Positions 16,901 through 25,401 are shown, numbered from the stretch's first letter. The stretch is DNA of 34,713 nt from Coleofasciculus sp. LEGE 07092 (GCF_015207375.1 NZ_JADEWY010000072.1:1-34713), one strand, 5' to 3'. Numbers and translations are program-made. Notes: a model not told the origin generated them from the sequence alone.

Positions 16901-19900
16901 TTCCATGGGGTAATAAAGTTATTGACGATGGTTATAGTCCGAGCTTTAACCACTTGAGTATGCGGCTGTGATAATAGCCTCAAGGCAAGCTGTCCAAATT
17001 CGTAACCAGACTCAATGTTGCCAAGCATCCCACATAGAACCAAACCAAAGTTGGCATAGGCAACGGGAGATGTAGATGCATTTCCATATTGAATTGACAA
17101 GCTGACTTGCTTAGATGCAAATAGTGGCATTAAATTAGGAGCCGCAATTTGGGCAACAGTCGTTATCCTTGATAGAATTTTCATTGCTTCCAATTTGTCT
17201 GGTTCAATCATTTCCAGCAAATGGATCAAGTCTTTAATCGACCTCTCGCTGAGGAGTGATGAGATCGCCTCTAGTTCAAGATCAATATCTGACTGACTGG
17301 GTGTTTCAGGAAAATTAATTCCTAGCTGGCGCAAAACTTGTAGTGCTGTATTGATTGCTTCTAATAGCTGGCTCTGCGCGATAGCAGTTTGAATTCTAGC
17401 TTCGTAAACTTTTACGGTATCTAGAACTGTCAGGGCTTCTCGTAAAACAGTTTCTGCCCACTGTTCTACATCTTCAAACTCTCCACATAAATAAGCAACT
17501 TCCGCTGTTTCTGAGTATAAGTTCAATGTCAACTCATAGTCTGTTTGCCAGCTAGATGTTGCCAACCATTCTCTTCCTGTCGCTAAATATTCTTTAGCAA
17601 TTGTGTAAGCGATCGCTGCCTTTGCTTTCTGACCTGCCAATAAATTCAGTTTGGCAATTTCATCTCGCTCTGCTTGATCGGCGACTAGCTCAATCCCATG
17701 ATTTAGGTGATCAACAATCTCAAATAACCTCTCTGACAAGGTTTTTTTGAGTAAATTGCGACCAATTTGCAAATGAACAACTTGTTTCTGCGCTTCATCG
17801 ATCAAGGCATAGGCGGCTTGTTGCACGTTATCGTGTAAGAATTTATACTCCTGAATTAACAAATCTTTGTCTAATTCAGAAAGAGGCTGAATTAATTCAG
17901 CTTGGATCACTGCTAGTAGATCCTGAAACACTATTTTGGGAGATTGCTCACATACGATCGCTAACGTTTCCAAATCAAATTCAGCCCCAATGCAGGCAGC
18001 TAGTCGAAGTATCTGCTGTGCCGCTTCCGGCAGTTTCCTCAACTTGCTCAACAACAACTCCACCACATTATCGGTAATATTGAGAGCTTGAATTTGATTA
18101 ATGTTCCACTGCCAGCTTAAGCATTCTGCATTAAAGCTCAAAAGATTTTCACTGTACAGCAATCGCAAGAATTCGCCAATAAAAAAGGGATTGCCCTCAG
18201 TTTTACGCAACACTAATTCAGCCAAGGGACGAACGCTATCAGCATCCTGAAGTAGTGTCTCAGCGACCAGATGAGCTAACGGCTCCAGGGTTAGGGGTGC
18301 TAGAACAATCTCTTGAAGCACTGCCCCTTGTTGTCGCAACCTCTCTAGGGTTAACACGAGTGGATGAGTTGAAGCCACTTCATTAGTTCGATACGCTCCT
18401 ATCAAACATAAGAATTGAGTTTGCTCATCGAGCAGCATTAGTTCGATTAACTTCAGTGTGGCTGAATCAATCCACTGCAAATCATCTAAGAAGATCACTA
18501 GCGGATGTTCTTTAGAACAAAACACTCGAATGAACTGCTGAAAAACCCGATTAAAGCGGTTTTGAGCTTCCGTCGCTCCAACCTTTGGTACAGGGGATTG
18601 CTTGCCAATAATGAGTTCTACTTCGGGAATTACATCAATGATGAGTTGTCCATTGCTTTCTAAAGCATTTAGCAGGCGCGATCGCCACGATTGCAATTGC
18701 TCATCAGGTTCACCCAGTAGTTGTTGCACCAAATTGTGCAGGGCATGGGCGATCGCACTGTAGGGAATATCGCGCTGTAACTGGTCAAACTTCCCAGAAA
18801 TAAAATAGCCGCGTTTTGCCGTGATGGGTTTATGGAGTTCCTGCACTAACGCTGATTTGCCAACACCAGCGTAGCCAGACACTAACATCATTTCGACGCT
18901 GAGTTCAGGATTGCTAATACCTTCGTCTGGTCGGCAGGTTTTGGCAACCGTTGCCCTGGTGACTACTCTCTCAAACGCTGCCAATAATGCTGTAATCTCT
19001 GCTTCCCGTCCATACAGTTTTTGGGGAATGTGAAATTGACCAGAAACATCGTGCAGCGCGAGTGGGATGGTGCCAATTTTCTTGGTTTCTTTTAATTGTT
19101 CTGCCAAGCTTTCTAAATCGGCTTTGATGCCCCAAGCACTCTGATAGCGATCTTCGGCATTCTTCGCCATCAGTTTCATGACAATCTCTGAAATGGACTT
19201 AGGAATTGTTACATTCAGTTCGTGAGGTGAAACAGGTTGTTTGGCAATATGACAGTGGACTAACTCCAATCTGTCGGCTGTTTCAAACGGCAACTGTCCG
19301 GTCAGTAATTGGTAAAACGTTACACCGAGCGAGTAAAAATCAGTGCGGTAATCGAGCAACCGATTCATCCGCCCGGTTTGTTCTGGAGACAGGTAGGCTA
19401 ATGTGCCTTCTAAACTATAGTGGCTCTTGAATGTCGGATTCGTGCGATTAAATCGGGTTGCTATTCCAAAGTCAATAATTTTAACAACGCCAGTGCCTGG
19501 GTTAAAAACGATGTTTCCAGGATTAATATCTTTGTGAATGATATTGTTAGCGTGAATACTGCCCAAAATATCGGTGAGGGCGATCGCCAGTCGCAGGAAT
19601 GTAGGTAAGGACATTGGGCAGAAACTTGATTGCTGCCGCATCCATTGCTCTAGGGACTCACCTCCAAAGTCTTCTGAGAGAATAATCAGCGTGCGTTGAT
19701 AGTCTTGCTGGCTGTATGCCTTGACCACTCCTTCCAGGTTGAGGGAGCGGGTAATTTCATATTCCTGTCGGTAGCGTGTTAATTCTTGAGGAGAGGGATA
19801 ATCAAGCTTTAGCAGTTTGATGACGATTGCCTCTGGCAGTGCGCTTCGCGGAATCGCCCGCTCGTCTTGCGTTCTGATGCCTCGGTACACCAGAGAATTT

Positions 19901-19950
19901 GAGCTTTCGTAAATTTTGCTTTGGATGGTAATTCCAGATAAAGCAATCAT
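13936..19950 (-). CDS. Multidomain Ser/Thr kinase - AAA - GAF - PAS - histidine kinase
   Basis: A 2004-residue signalling protein of the kind common in filamentous cyanobacteria. In order: Ser/Thr kinase domain (about 10-275; VIKLLKLD Lys, HKDINPGNIVFN, IIDFGIA), AAA/STAND ATPase (Walker A GYAGVGKS at about 360, FLDDLQWID), a long helical TPR-like stretch (about 750-1320), GAF (about 1345-1495), two PAS domains (about 1510-1790, each ending with an ITERK/ITDRK linker), HisKA_3 with phosphoacceptor His in MAREIHDTLAQ (about 1808) and an ATPase domain (NRGFGLLGM). HRD is HKD here. Start at ATG 19950 because GGGAGG lies 7 bases before it; an upstream TTG is less likely. Signal unknown. Confidence 0.95.
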   Translation of the reverse strand: MIALSGITIQSKIYESSNSLVYRGIRTQDERAIPRSALPEAIVIKLLKLDYPSPQELTRYRQEYEITRSLNLEGVVKAYSQQDYQRTLIILSEDFGGESLEQWMRQQSSFCPMSLPTFLRLAIALTDILGSIHANNIIHKDINPGNIVFNPGTGVVKIIDFGIATRFNRTNPTFKSHYSLEGTLAYLSPEQTGRMNRLLDYRTDFYSLGVTFYQLLTGQLPFETADRLELVHCHIAKQPVSPHELNVTIPKSISEIVMKLMAKNAEDRYQSAWGIKADLESLAEQLKETKKIGTIPLALHDVSGQFHIPQKLYGREAEITALLAAFERVVTRATVAKTCRPDEGISNPELSVEMMLVSGYAGVGKSALVQELHKPITAKRGYFISGKFDQLQRDIPYSAIAHALHNLVQQLLGEPDEQLQSWRSRLLNALESNGQLIIDVIPEVELIIGKQSPVPKVGATEAQNRFNRVFQQFIRVFCSKEHPLVIFLDDLQWIDSATLKLIELMLLDEQTQFLCLIGAYRTNEVASTHPLVLTLERLRQQGAVLQEIVLAPLTLEPLAHLVAETLLQDADSVRPLAELVLRKTEGNPFFIGEFLRLLYSENLLSFNAECLSWQWNINQIQALNITDNVVELLLSKLRKLPEAAQQILRLAACIGAEFDLETLAIVCEQSPKIVFQDLLAVIQAELIQPLSELDKDLLIQEYKFLHDNVQQAAYALIDEAQKQVVHLQIGRNLLKKTLSERLFEIVDHLNHGIELVADQAERDEIAKLNLLAGQKAKAAIAYTIAKEYLATGREWLATSSWQTDYELTLNLYSETAEVAYLCGEFEDVEQWAETVLREALTVLDTVKVYEARIQTAIAQSQLLEAINTALQVLRQLGINFPETPSQSDIDLELEAISSLLSERSIKDLIHLLEMIEPDKLEAMKILSRITTVAQIAAPNLMPLFASKQVSLSIQYGNASTSPVAYANFGLVLCGMLGNIESGYEFGQLALRLLSQPHTQVVKARTITIVNNFITPWKEHIKETLQQFLEGYKSGFETGDLEFAGYCAHCYCYHSYVVGKELIELEHKMTTYGEAIRQIKQELPLTWNQLYQQSILNLIGRSVNPSRLIGEVYNEQIEIPKHKIANNGFAIFNTYFNKLCLCYLFSEYSQAVENSNMAEDYLLQMSATFAKAVYYFYDSLARLAIYAESNTKVQSEILEKVTTKQEKMKRWAHHAPMNYLHKYYLVEAEKSRVLGQLFEAEEFYEQAIQGARDNEYLQEEALAYELAAKFYLSRGREKFAKTYMKEAHYCYQRWGAIVKVNDLEARYPSFFPQSSNVYSTPVRTTAGSTSNTSSTALDLATVMKASQAISREIELDRLLHSLMQILIENAGAQTGCLLLENSGGWAIEAAYELSDDENVCTMPVLESMPMANRLPESIIQYVIRTHEPVILNDATHEGNFIHEPYIQHNQPRSLLCLPLLNQSKLVGVLYLENQLATGAFTLERSQVLNLLSTQAAIAIENAKLYSKLQASESQMTQFLEAIPVGIGIVDAAGRPYYANRQGIQLMGKGIDPSVAPEQIAEVYQIYVMGTEQVYPTERLPIIRALSGECTTIDDIDIRQNNATIPVEVWGTPVFDEQGKVAYAIAAFQDITERKQTEHLLANYNRMLEQQVTERTLLLSQEIEERQRVENALRQSEEQRRLTMDFTYIGSWNWNIVENTSAWNDNHARLLGLVPGEVESSYQAWRDRVHPEDILRVEQAVTVALTTHTDFEAEYRVVYPDGSIHWLVGRGRGVYNEAGQPVRMLGVILDITDRKRAEEASILEERNRMAREIHDTLAQAFTGILVHMGTVSRLVNTNPDVIQTHVNTVRDLARSGLTEARRSVAALRPQLLEDGNLWTALERFVATLQSSTETSLICEIIGTPYVLPAETENNLLRIAQEAFTNAVRYANATEIRIELLYESTQCFLQIRDNGKGFEANPTILNRGFGLLGMTERAERIGAQLSIESRLGQGTEVSISVHREASA

Positions 19951-20045
19951 AGAACGCCCTCCCAAAGGATGTCATGAGCTATGCCGCCAATTATATCGGT
20001 CTCAACAGAATTCCGAAAAATTGAGACAGTTTAGCTCAATATTGA

Positions 20046-20396
20046 GGTAACAATTCTGTTCCGGATTTTGATTCCATCGCAACTCAGATTCAACGCCGGA
20101 TTGAGTCTTTGGTCATTCCGGCTGCGAGTCAGTCCTTGGGTTCTGAGCCTCCGCCAGCTTCAACAACCGTCACAGCATATGTTCCAACAGAGGCACTCAA
20201 AGAGCTATTTCAGTCACAGCTTGCCGAGTTTTGTTCCGAAGCTGCATTAGAACAACTGATTCAGTTTAGCCATCAGATCATCCACAAAGCCATCCTTCGA
20301 CCCCGGCATATCGGGTCTAGTCCAATTTGGGTACTGAGAAGCGAGGCACAGATCTATATTAGAGATCTCCAGAAACTCTCAAAGCCTTTCCCATAA
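20046..20396 (+). CDS. Unrecognised gene fragment
   Basis: A frame open from a TGA at 20043 to a stop at 20394-20396. It reads SVPDFDSIATQIQRRIE, a Pro-rich spacer (SEPPPAS), then ALKELFQSQLAEF and LEQLIQFSHQIIHKA, a helical pattern that looks protein-like. There is no ATG; TTG 20109 is the first possible start. It is probably the 3' part of a gene whose 5' end was lost when the divergent sensor kinase region was joined. I do not recognise the family. Confidence 0.4.
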   Translation, partial: GNNSVPDFDSIATQIQRRIESLVIPAASQSLGSEPPPASTTVTAYVPTEALKELFQSQLAEFCSEAALEQLIQFSHQIIHKAILRPRHIGSSPIWVLRSEAQIYIRDLQKLSKPFP

Positions 20397-20626
20397 AGCG
20401 TTTTATTGTTATTCAAACGCTCATAAAGTTCGGCTTATTTATACGACTGGATAAGGCTTTGAGCCAGTTGCCATTAATTTAGGCTGCAATTGTAGAGCTA
20501 TCTACAGTATTATTTGGCAATTAATACTCGATTTTATCTTAGTTTTTATATCGGCAGTATCAAGGCTCCAACTCGTAACCTAACTAAGCCACAAACTGTA
20601 AGAATTACTCTTGACCATCAATTTTG
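20397..20626. other. AT-rich intergenic stretch
   Basis: I see no gene or clear signal. A short inverted match (GCGTTTTATTG... and CAAACGCTC, around 20398-20430) could form a weak hairpin just after the stop of the preceding fragment. Confidence 0.35.
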
Positions 20627-20752
20627 AAGGTAATCAATCTGGTCAAAAAATCCTGGGTTGATTGGGTAGTGTCATCTGATGGTAGTATCGACCGTCGTGC
20701 TTACACTTTCTGCGTTCTCGAACAGTTATTAGAAGGGTTACGCCGTCGAGAC
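20627..20752 (+). pseudogene. Tn3-family transposase fragment
   Basis: A short plus-strand frame reads VINLVKKSWVDWVV, then DGSIDRRAYTFCVLEQLLEG and LRRRD, the conserved block of Tn3-family TnpA proteins (Ala/Arg-Tyr-Thr-x-Cys-x-Leu followed by LRRRD). It ends at the left edge of the IS630-type element, which probably inserted into it. No further Tn3 sequence is evident after the IS630 copy. Confidence 0.6.
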
Positions 20753-21957
20753 TAATACATTTTGACGGATAATGGGAGATATATTTCCTATATGTATGTA
20801 AGCTATGCCTGCCAAACAATACATTGTTTCCCTGACTGCCTCAGAACGCCAAAGTCTAGAACAATTAACCAAAACTGGTAAAGCCGCCGCCGCTAAAATC
20901 AATCACGCTTATATACTTCTTAAAGCCGATGTAAATCACCCAGATGGGGGATGGAAAGATCAAGCTATTAGCGAGGCTTTCAAGATTAGCACCAGAACAA
21001 TTGAGCGTGTTCGGCAAAGATTTGTCGAAGAAAGCTTAGAAAATGCCCTGGTATCCCGTCAGCGACATTCATTGAAGTTGCGACGTCTAGACGGAGAAGT
21101 AGAAGCCCATTTGGTGGCAACAGCTTGCAGCAGCCCACCAGAGGGATATAGCCGTTGGACATTAAGATTATTGGCAGATCAAATAGTGGCATTGGGATAT
21201 GTAGAGAGTATTTCACATGAAAGTGTGCGACAGGTTCTAAAAAAAACTCGCGATTAGCCTTGGTTGAATGAATCTTGGGTGATTCCACCTGAAGCTAATG
21301 CTGAGGAGAGTCTGCCAAATGGAAGATATTCTACAATTGTATACTCGTCCTTATGACCCCGATTATCCCTTAGTTTGCTTCGATGAAAGCTCAAAGCAAT
21401 TAATTTCTGAAGTCAGGAAACCTTTGCCAGCAGAACCAGGACAGCCTGAACGCTATGACTATGAATACCAACGGGAAGGGGTTTGTAATCTATTTATGAT
21501 GTTTGAGCCTTTAGTCGGATGGAGGCATGTAGAAGTAACCGACCAACGTACCCAAATTGACTACGCTCAACAAATAAAATATCTGGTTGATGAATGCTAT
21601 CCCCAAGCCCAAAAAATTCAACTTGTTCAAGATAATCTGAATACTCACATTAGAGCTTCTCTTTACAAGGCATTTCTCCCCGCAGAAGCCAGACGAATTC
21701 TCGATAAAATCGAGTTCCACTATACACCAAAGCATGGAAGTTGGTTAAATATGGCTGAAATTGAGTTGAGTGTTTTAAACCGACAATGCCTTGACCGGCG
21801 TATTGCTGACAAAGAGGTTTTGAAACAGGAAATCGCTGCCTGGGAAAAACGTAGAAATGAATTCTCCTGTAAAGTAGATTGGCAATTTACTACCGAAGAT
21901 GCACGTATTAAACTGAAGCGTCTCTATCCGTCAATTAGTTCTTGACAGACTACTAGC
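20753..21957 (+). mobile_element. IS630-family insertion sequence, degraded
   Basis: The element holds one broken transposase gene. TTGACGGATA at 20762-20771 is repeated inverted as TATCCGTCAA at 21925-21934, marking the inner parts of the terminal inverted repeats. The outer parts differ between ends, so exact borders are approximate. The left end abuts the Tn3-type fragment at a TA, the usual IS630 target. Confidence 0.65.
20805..21945 (+). pseudogene. IS630-family transposase, interrupted by a stop and a frameshift
   Basis: The first frame (20805-21257) begins MPAKQYIVSLTASERQSL, has a helix-turn-helix region (ISTRTIERVRQRFVEE) and runs to a TAG after KKTRD; the same frame continues as PWLNESWVIPPEANAE, so the TAG replaces a sense codon. 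About 45 bases later the frame shifts, and the second part (from about 21298) reads MEDILQLYTRPYDP, then CFDESSKQL with the first catalytic Asp, LVQDNLNTH, and YTPKHGSWLNMAEIE with the Glu. The DDE triad is thus intact but split. Two separate lesions argue for a dead gene. Confidence 0.85.
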
Positions 21958-22499
21958 CCCTAACTAAGTTGAAGGCATTCGTCGCCTCTATCAGGTTTCA
22001 GGATGATTCCCTCTTACCCTTGCCCCTACCAGCGCTCTTGCCGACATGACGAGTGGGAGTCGAGAGGCACTCGCTTCTCACACTTCCCCACCCCATCTAG
22101 GAGCTGCCGCCATTGGAATAGCGATAGCGAAGCGAGTAAAGCGTTCGCGTAGCGTCTCGCAGAGAAGTGCAGATCGCATTTTTCTCCCATCTCCCACCTC
22201 TGGGTTAAAGTGACTATCGTCATCGCATCACACTTTCCATTCGTGAGCATAGACGCGGGTTAAAACACCTGGCGTTGGTACTCTTGAGTGTGCGTCAGCC
22301 GTCTCTCCCTTGCCTACACTAGGACTCTTAAGCGTGCGCATCTGCCGTCAACTGCTCAAAGTCGAACCAGCCAAGAAGCGATCGCCTTATCCTCACCGAT
22401 TCCCTCGCAAAAACTAACATCCCTGCGATCACAGCGATCGCTCCCGCTCCCATCTCCCACCTCCAACACCTTTCCTAATTCTCAAACCTCACAAAACCA
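21958..22499. other. Gene-free stretch with short repeats and HIP1 words
   Basis: No frame here resembles a protein. It holds a copy (22150-22177) of the short repeat seen at 787-814 and several GCGATCGC-like words. It reads like decayed intergenic DNA between transposon scraps. Confidence 0.45.
22150..22177. repeat. Short dispersed repeat, copy 2
   Basis: AGCGTCTCGCAGAGAAG plus a GCAGATCGC-like tail, matching 787-814. The neighbouring GCGATAGCGAAGCGAG and GCGTTCGCGTAGCG words are of the same REP-like type found across cyanobacteria. Confidence 0.55.
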
Positions 22500-22725
22500 A
22501 TGAATTACCAAGACCTCATCACCTTAGAACCTGGAAAACGTGGCGGTAAGCCCTGCATCCCAAGGGATGCGAATCACTGTCTATGATGTGTTGGAATATC
22601 TCGCTTCCGGCATGAGTCAAGACGAAATTCTCGAAGACTTCCCCTATCTCACCAAAAGAGATATCCTTGCTTGTCTTTGGTTTGCCGCTCAACGCGAACG
22701 CCTCACTGTTACCATTCAACCGTGA
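22500..22725 (+). pseudogene. DUF433 protein (antitoxin-like), frameshifted
   Basis: The start reads MNYQDLITLEPGKRGGKPCI, the usual DUF433 opening. Just after PCI the frame breaks: the expected RGMRITVYDVLEYLASGM is in the next frame and continues through EILEDFPYLTKRDILACL to a stop at 22725. One extra base near 22558-22566 explains it. DUF433 proteins usually pair with a DUF5615 PIN-like toxin, which follows here. A sequencing error is possible, but the toxin gene is also broken. Confidence 0.8.
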
Positions 22726-22820
22726 AACTTCTCCTGTTCGATCAAAACCTTTCCCCTCGCCTCGTGACTCGACTGACCGATTTGTATCCCAATTCGGCTC
22801 ATATAGATACATACGGATAG
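22722..22820 (+). pseudogene. DUF5615 PIN-like toxin, 3'-truncated
   Basis: From GTG 22722, overlapping the DUF433 stop codon, the frame reads KLLLFDQNLSPRLVTRL and LYPNSAHIDT before a stop at 22818-22820. This is the N-terminal third of DUF5615 proteins, including the first acidic residue (FDQN). The remaining about 70 residues are replaced by an IS4-like scrap. The toxin is inactive. Confidence 0.75.
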
Positions 22821-22910
22821 GAGTGGAGCGACCATTAAGATGTGTTTTCAATTCATCCAGTGTATTTTCGCAGGGACACGACCAAGAATATGACATTTTC
22901 GAGCCAAGGT

Positions 22911-22974
22911 CACATGAACCATTTAGCTTCAGTGTCAGGAACATCAAACACAGTCCCATCAATACGCTTTCGGT
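22911..22974 (-). pseudogene. IS4-family transposase scrap
   Basis: On the minus strand a short frame reads RKRIDGTVFDVPDTEAKWFM before a stop. DGTVFDVPDT carries the first catalytic Asp of IS4-family transposases. Nothing else of the gene is clear on either side. It lies where the DUF5615 gene is cut. Confidence 0.5.
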
Positions 22975-23243
22975 TTGGTTGAAAGAGGCAGGATTAGAGG
23001 ATAGTGCGATCGCTCATTCGAGTTGACCACTGGCTTGTCTAGTTGAAGCTGAAGCTTTCTAATCAGGAGAGTAAACATGGCACATTCTCTAATCCTTGTG
23101 CTGTAAGTGTTAGTTATGGGCTATTGCAGACCTGAGAACGTCAATGCAGACATAAACACTTCATTACAGACATAGCGGTAGCGCTCCCTCAACTTTTGGA
23201 ATTTTGGCTCTTCCGTACCTGTTATGCTAAATTGCCTCAGACG

Positions 23244-23280
23244 ATACCCAAAATCTTTGCTATGCAAGGATTTTGGGTAT
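23244..23280. repeat. Long hairpin
   Basis: ATACCCAAAATC (23244-23255) pairs perfectly with GATTTTGGGTAT (23269-23280), and the stem continues inward (TTTGC with GCAAG, one G-U) to a 3-base loop, 17 base pairs in all. There is no U-run after it. It may be a terminator acting in both directions, or a small palindromic repeat element. Confidence 0.6.
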
Positions 23281-23351
23281 TAGTTCGAGTTAACTTAGGA
23301 TGTTAAGGCATAAAATCCCGGTATAACTGGCTTTGGAGTCATTTTGACTAA

Positions 23352-23531
23352 CTGTTTGGCATAGTAAGTCCGGAAAAGCCGGAATTTTTAAGGGAGTGAG
23401 GAAATTCTCAACCGAGATTGCCCTCAGAACACCGGAAGTCATCGGGATAGGTTTTCAGTAGATTTCCCGATCACAGCACAACCAAAAGCCGGCTAAGGTG
23501 TAGCGAAAGACACATCCAAAACTATTTAGGT
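23352..23531 (+). promoter_or_regulatory. Structured-looking leader upstream of a membrane protein gene
   Basis: The 180 bases before ATG 23534 hold several short inverted repeats in a row: TCCGG/CCGGA (around 23370-23385), ATCGGGA/TCCCGAT (around 23440-23475), and GTGT/ACAC around a GCGAAAG-type loop (around 23498-23514). The stretch is non-coding. It could be a riboswitch or other cis-acting RNA; it does not match the cobalamin, glutamine or fluoride consensus as I know them. Evidence is structure by eye only. Confidence 0.3.
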
Positions 23532-23533
23532 TA

Positions 23534-23983
23534 ATGTTACTCACAAAACAAGGTTCATGGTTCCATCTGACAGCACTCTTTTTCGTGTCTATTTCAGTGG
23601 GTTGGCTGTTATCTGACTATAACGCTCATTGGATTGCTTGGGCTGGAACTACACTCGTAACGCTGCACTTAGCTTTAGTCGGAGCCGACGCTATTGCTGT
23701 TGCTATTACTTGGGTAGTTGGCGTGGTGTGGGCAGGAGCGATCGCTTATTCTTGGCCTGAAACCCTTCGCGGTAGTGGCATTGCAGTTTGGGCAGGCTCT
23801 TTAGCCTTGAGCTGGATTCTGGGGTTAGCGTTAGTACTAACCTTGGCGTTTGCTAGGAGAGCGATGGCACAGGTTGATACCAACCACGTTCAAGCGTTTT
23901 TGGTTTTGGCAACAATTACTGGGTTGGGGCTGGAATTTGGTCGAGTTATGAATAGTAGTTTTTTACCGGGTTCAGGTTATTAG
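23534..23983 (+). CDS. Small integral membrane protein of unknown function
   Basis: A 149-residue protein with about four or five membrane helices (approximately 10-28, 33-55, 57-72, 82-107, 118-135) rich in Trp, Ala and Gly. There is no catalytic motif. The N-terminus (MLLTKQGSWFHLT) has no cleaved signal. It is preceded by a possible RNA leader and followed after 76 bases by another membrane-linked gene in the same direction. I do not recognise a named family. Confidence 0.7.
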   Translation: MLLTKQGSWFHLTALFFVSISVGWLLSDYNAHWIAWAGTTLVTLHLALVGADAIAVAITWVVGVVWAGAIAYSWPETLRGSGIAVWAGSLALSWILGLALVLTLAFARRAMAQVDTNHVQAFLVLATITGLGLEFGRVMNSSFLPGSGY

Positions 23984-24059
23984 TTTTCACCCTTGTTTTT
24001 GATTCTAGGGGTATTGATAAAGCCCTACTATCTGCTACAGCAAAAGGAAGATTAAGCCG

Positions 24060-24503
24060 TTGAAACGAGCATTTTTTCAAAACGAGCAAGTCAACTCCTC
24101 CGATTATTTATCAAGAACTCCTAGCTATTACTTGCAACGAGTAGAACCTCAGATATTATCAAGCTTTAACTCCGAACAGCTTGAGGCAATTGTCTCGGTT
24201 TTAGACCAAGCGATTCCCAAGCCGTCTCCCAAAATTGTTGATCTTCGCTTCGTTGTTGACTTAGTTTTCTCTCGATTCTACATCGTTTTATTTGTTGGAA
24301 AAGATCGGCGGAGAAAACAGCGCCGCTATGAGCCGAAAGGAATGGCTAAAGTTGGTAATGTAGTTGCTGCTGTCATGCTGCTGATTGCGATCAACTTAAT
24401 GTTGAGTGCTTTGCTCATGCTGTTTGGCTACTTACTCAAATCAGCACTAGGAATTAACTTGTTTCCAGGACATATCTCAGAAACCCTTCAAAAGGTTTTG
24501 TGA
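24060..24503 (+). CDS. Membrane-anchored protein of unknown function
   Basis: A 147-residue protein starting at TTG 24060 behind AAGGAAG. The N-terminal half is soluble (SYYLQRVEPQILSSFNSEQ and LEAIVSVLDQAIPK), a basic patch (GKDRRRKQRRYEPKG) precedes one or two membrane helices (about 100-132). The basic patch beside the helix predicts that the soluble half stays in the cytoplasm. The gene pair with 23534-23983 looks like one transcript. The family is not recognised. Confidence 0.65.
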   Translation: MKRAFFQNEQVNSSDYLSRTPSYYLQRVEPQILSSFNSEQLEAIVSVLDQAIPKPSPKIVDLRFVVDLVFSRFYIVLFVGKDRRRKQRRYEPKGMAKVGNVVAAVMLLIAINLMLSALLMLFGYLLKSALGINLFPGHISETLQKVL

Positions 24504-24552
24504 CACTAACTCGACAACGAAACAATAAGCTGTTCAACCCTGTTGAAGGACT

Positions 24553-24685
24553 CCCCGCCCTATTATGAGGACGGGGATTTGCCGTTCATAGTTCATGGTT
24601 CACTGCAATGAACCATGAACCATGAACAAAAACGGCTGGCGGCATTCCTCCCCACCCTTCGATGATAGGGAATCCAGCCGTTTTT
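24553..24685. repeat. Cluster of three hairpins, probable IS200/IS605-type scrap
   Basis: Three inverted repeats lie head to tail: CCCCG...CGGGG (24553-24576), GTTCATGGTTCA with TGAACCATGAAC (24591-24620, perfect 12 bp), and AAAAACGGCTGG with CCAGCCGTTTTT (24628-24685, perfect 12 bp). The last loop contains a GGCATTCCTCCCCACC-type word that I associate with ends of cyanobacterial IS200/IS605 elements. The first hairpin may also end the transcript of the preceding gene. The last one ends in T5 and could act as a terminator. Confidence 0.5.
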
Positions 24686-24913
24686 AGGTTGAATGCTCGA
24701 CAGCGGTTTCAGACTCGATAGGATACACCCAAAGAAAAGTCGAACAGGGCTAAGAGCTTTCAGGTTTTTCCCTATTGGCTTCAGTGCATCCACTGAATTT
24801 TAATTCAATAGCCGTCTATCAATTCTAGTAATTTACCTGATTCTCAACAAATAGGGGACTGACTACTATTGAATCATCAACCAATTAAACAAGTTTCTGA
24901 GGGACTCAAACAG

Positions 24914-25396
24914 ATGATTCGCAAGTCTTTAATCGCTTCTACTCTAGTTCTTTGCGGTACTGTTGCTTTCACTTCTGCGGCTAAAGCTGAGACAGCCGAT
25001 GTTCATTTTACCGCTCAAGTCCCTTCATCTTGCACCTTTAGTAATGTTGTGAATGGAACTTTAGGACTCAATTTAGCAGGAACAACACTCGACAGCACCC
25101 TTAGTGGTACTGCTGGTACTGCTCAACTTACCTGCAATAACATTCTAGCAACACTAACAGCAGATGCTCCTGCTGTAGCAACAGCCGCAGATGGTTATGA
25201 CCATTCTACAGCAGTCACAACTGTAGGTGTAACAGGCACGGGTGCCAATGTAGTCGCTATTGCTGCCCCTGGTGTTCCGACACCAATACCTTTAACAGGA
25301 ACTACTGATTTAACTGTCAATATGTCCACCACTACACTCACACCAATTCCTAGTGGTGACTATGACTTTTTCGTGCGGTTAACCGTTGCACCGTAG
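24914..25396 (+). CDS. Secreted pilin-like protein of a chaperone-usher locus
   Basis: From ATG 24914 (GAGGGA about 10 bases before it) the 160-residue protein has a clear signal peptide, MIRKSLIASTLVL...SAAKA, cut before ETAD. The mature part is Thr/Ala/Gly-rich beta protein with a cysteine pair (SSCTF and LTCNN), as in spore-coat-U-like and fimbrial subunits. The end FFVRLTVAP resembles the last subunit strand. A TTG at 24869 would add 15 residues before the signal and is less likely. It is followed by a chaperone and an usher-like gene, so I infer the pilus subunit. Confidence 0.75.
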   Translation: MIRKSLIASTLVLCGTVAFTSAAKAETADVHFTAQVPSSCTFSNVVNGTLGLNLAGTTLDSTLSGTAGTAQLTCNNILATLTADAPAVATAADGYDHSTAVTTVGVTGTGANVVAIAAPGVPTPIPLTGTTDLTVNMSTTTLTPIPSGDYDFFVRLTVAP

Positions 25397-25401
25397 TAGA
25401 A

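Noticed and set aside
20753..21957. Programmed frameshifting in the IS630 transposase
   Set aside because: A stop codon and a separate frame change about 45 bases apart, with no slippery run seen at the shift, fit decay better than programmed recoding.
22519..23026. Longer frames on both strands across the DUF433/DUF5615/IS4 region
   Set aside because: They are in the wrong frame for all three recognisable family matches and are shadows.
23352..23531. Naming the leader a known riboswitch class
   Set aside because: None of the conserved boxes I know for cobalamin, glutamine or fluoride sensors is present.
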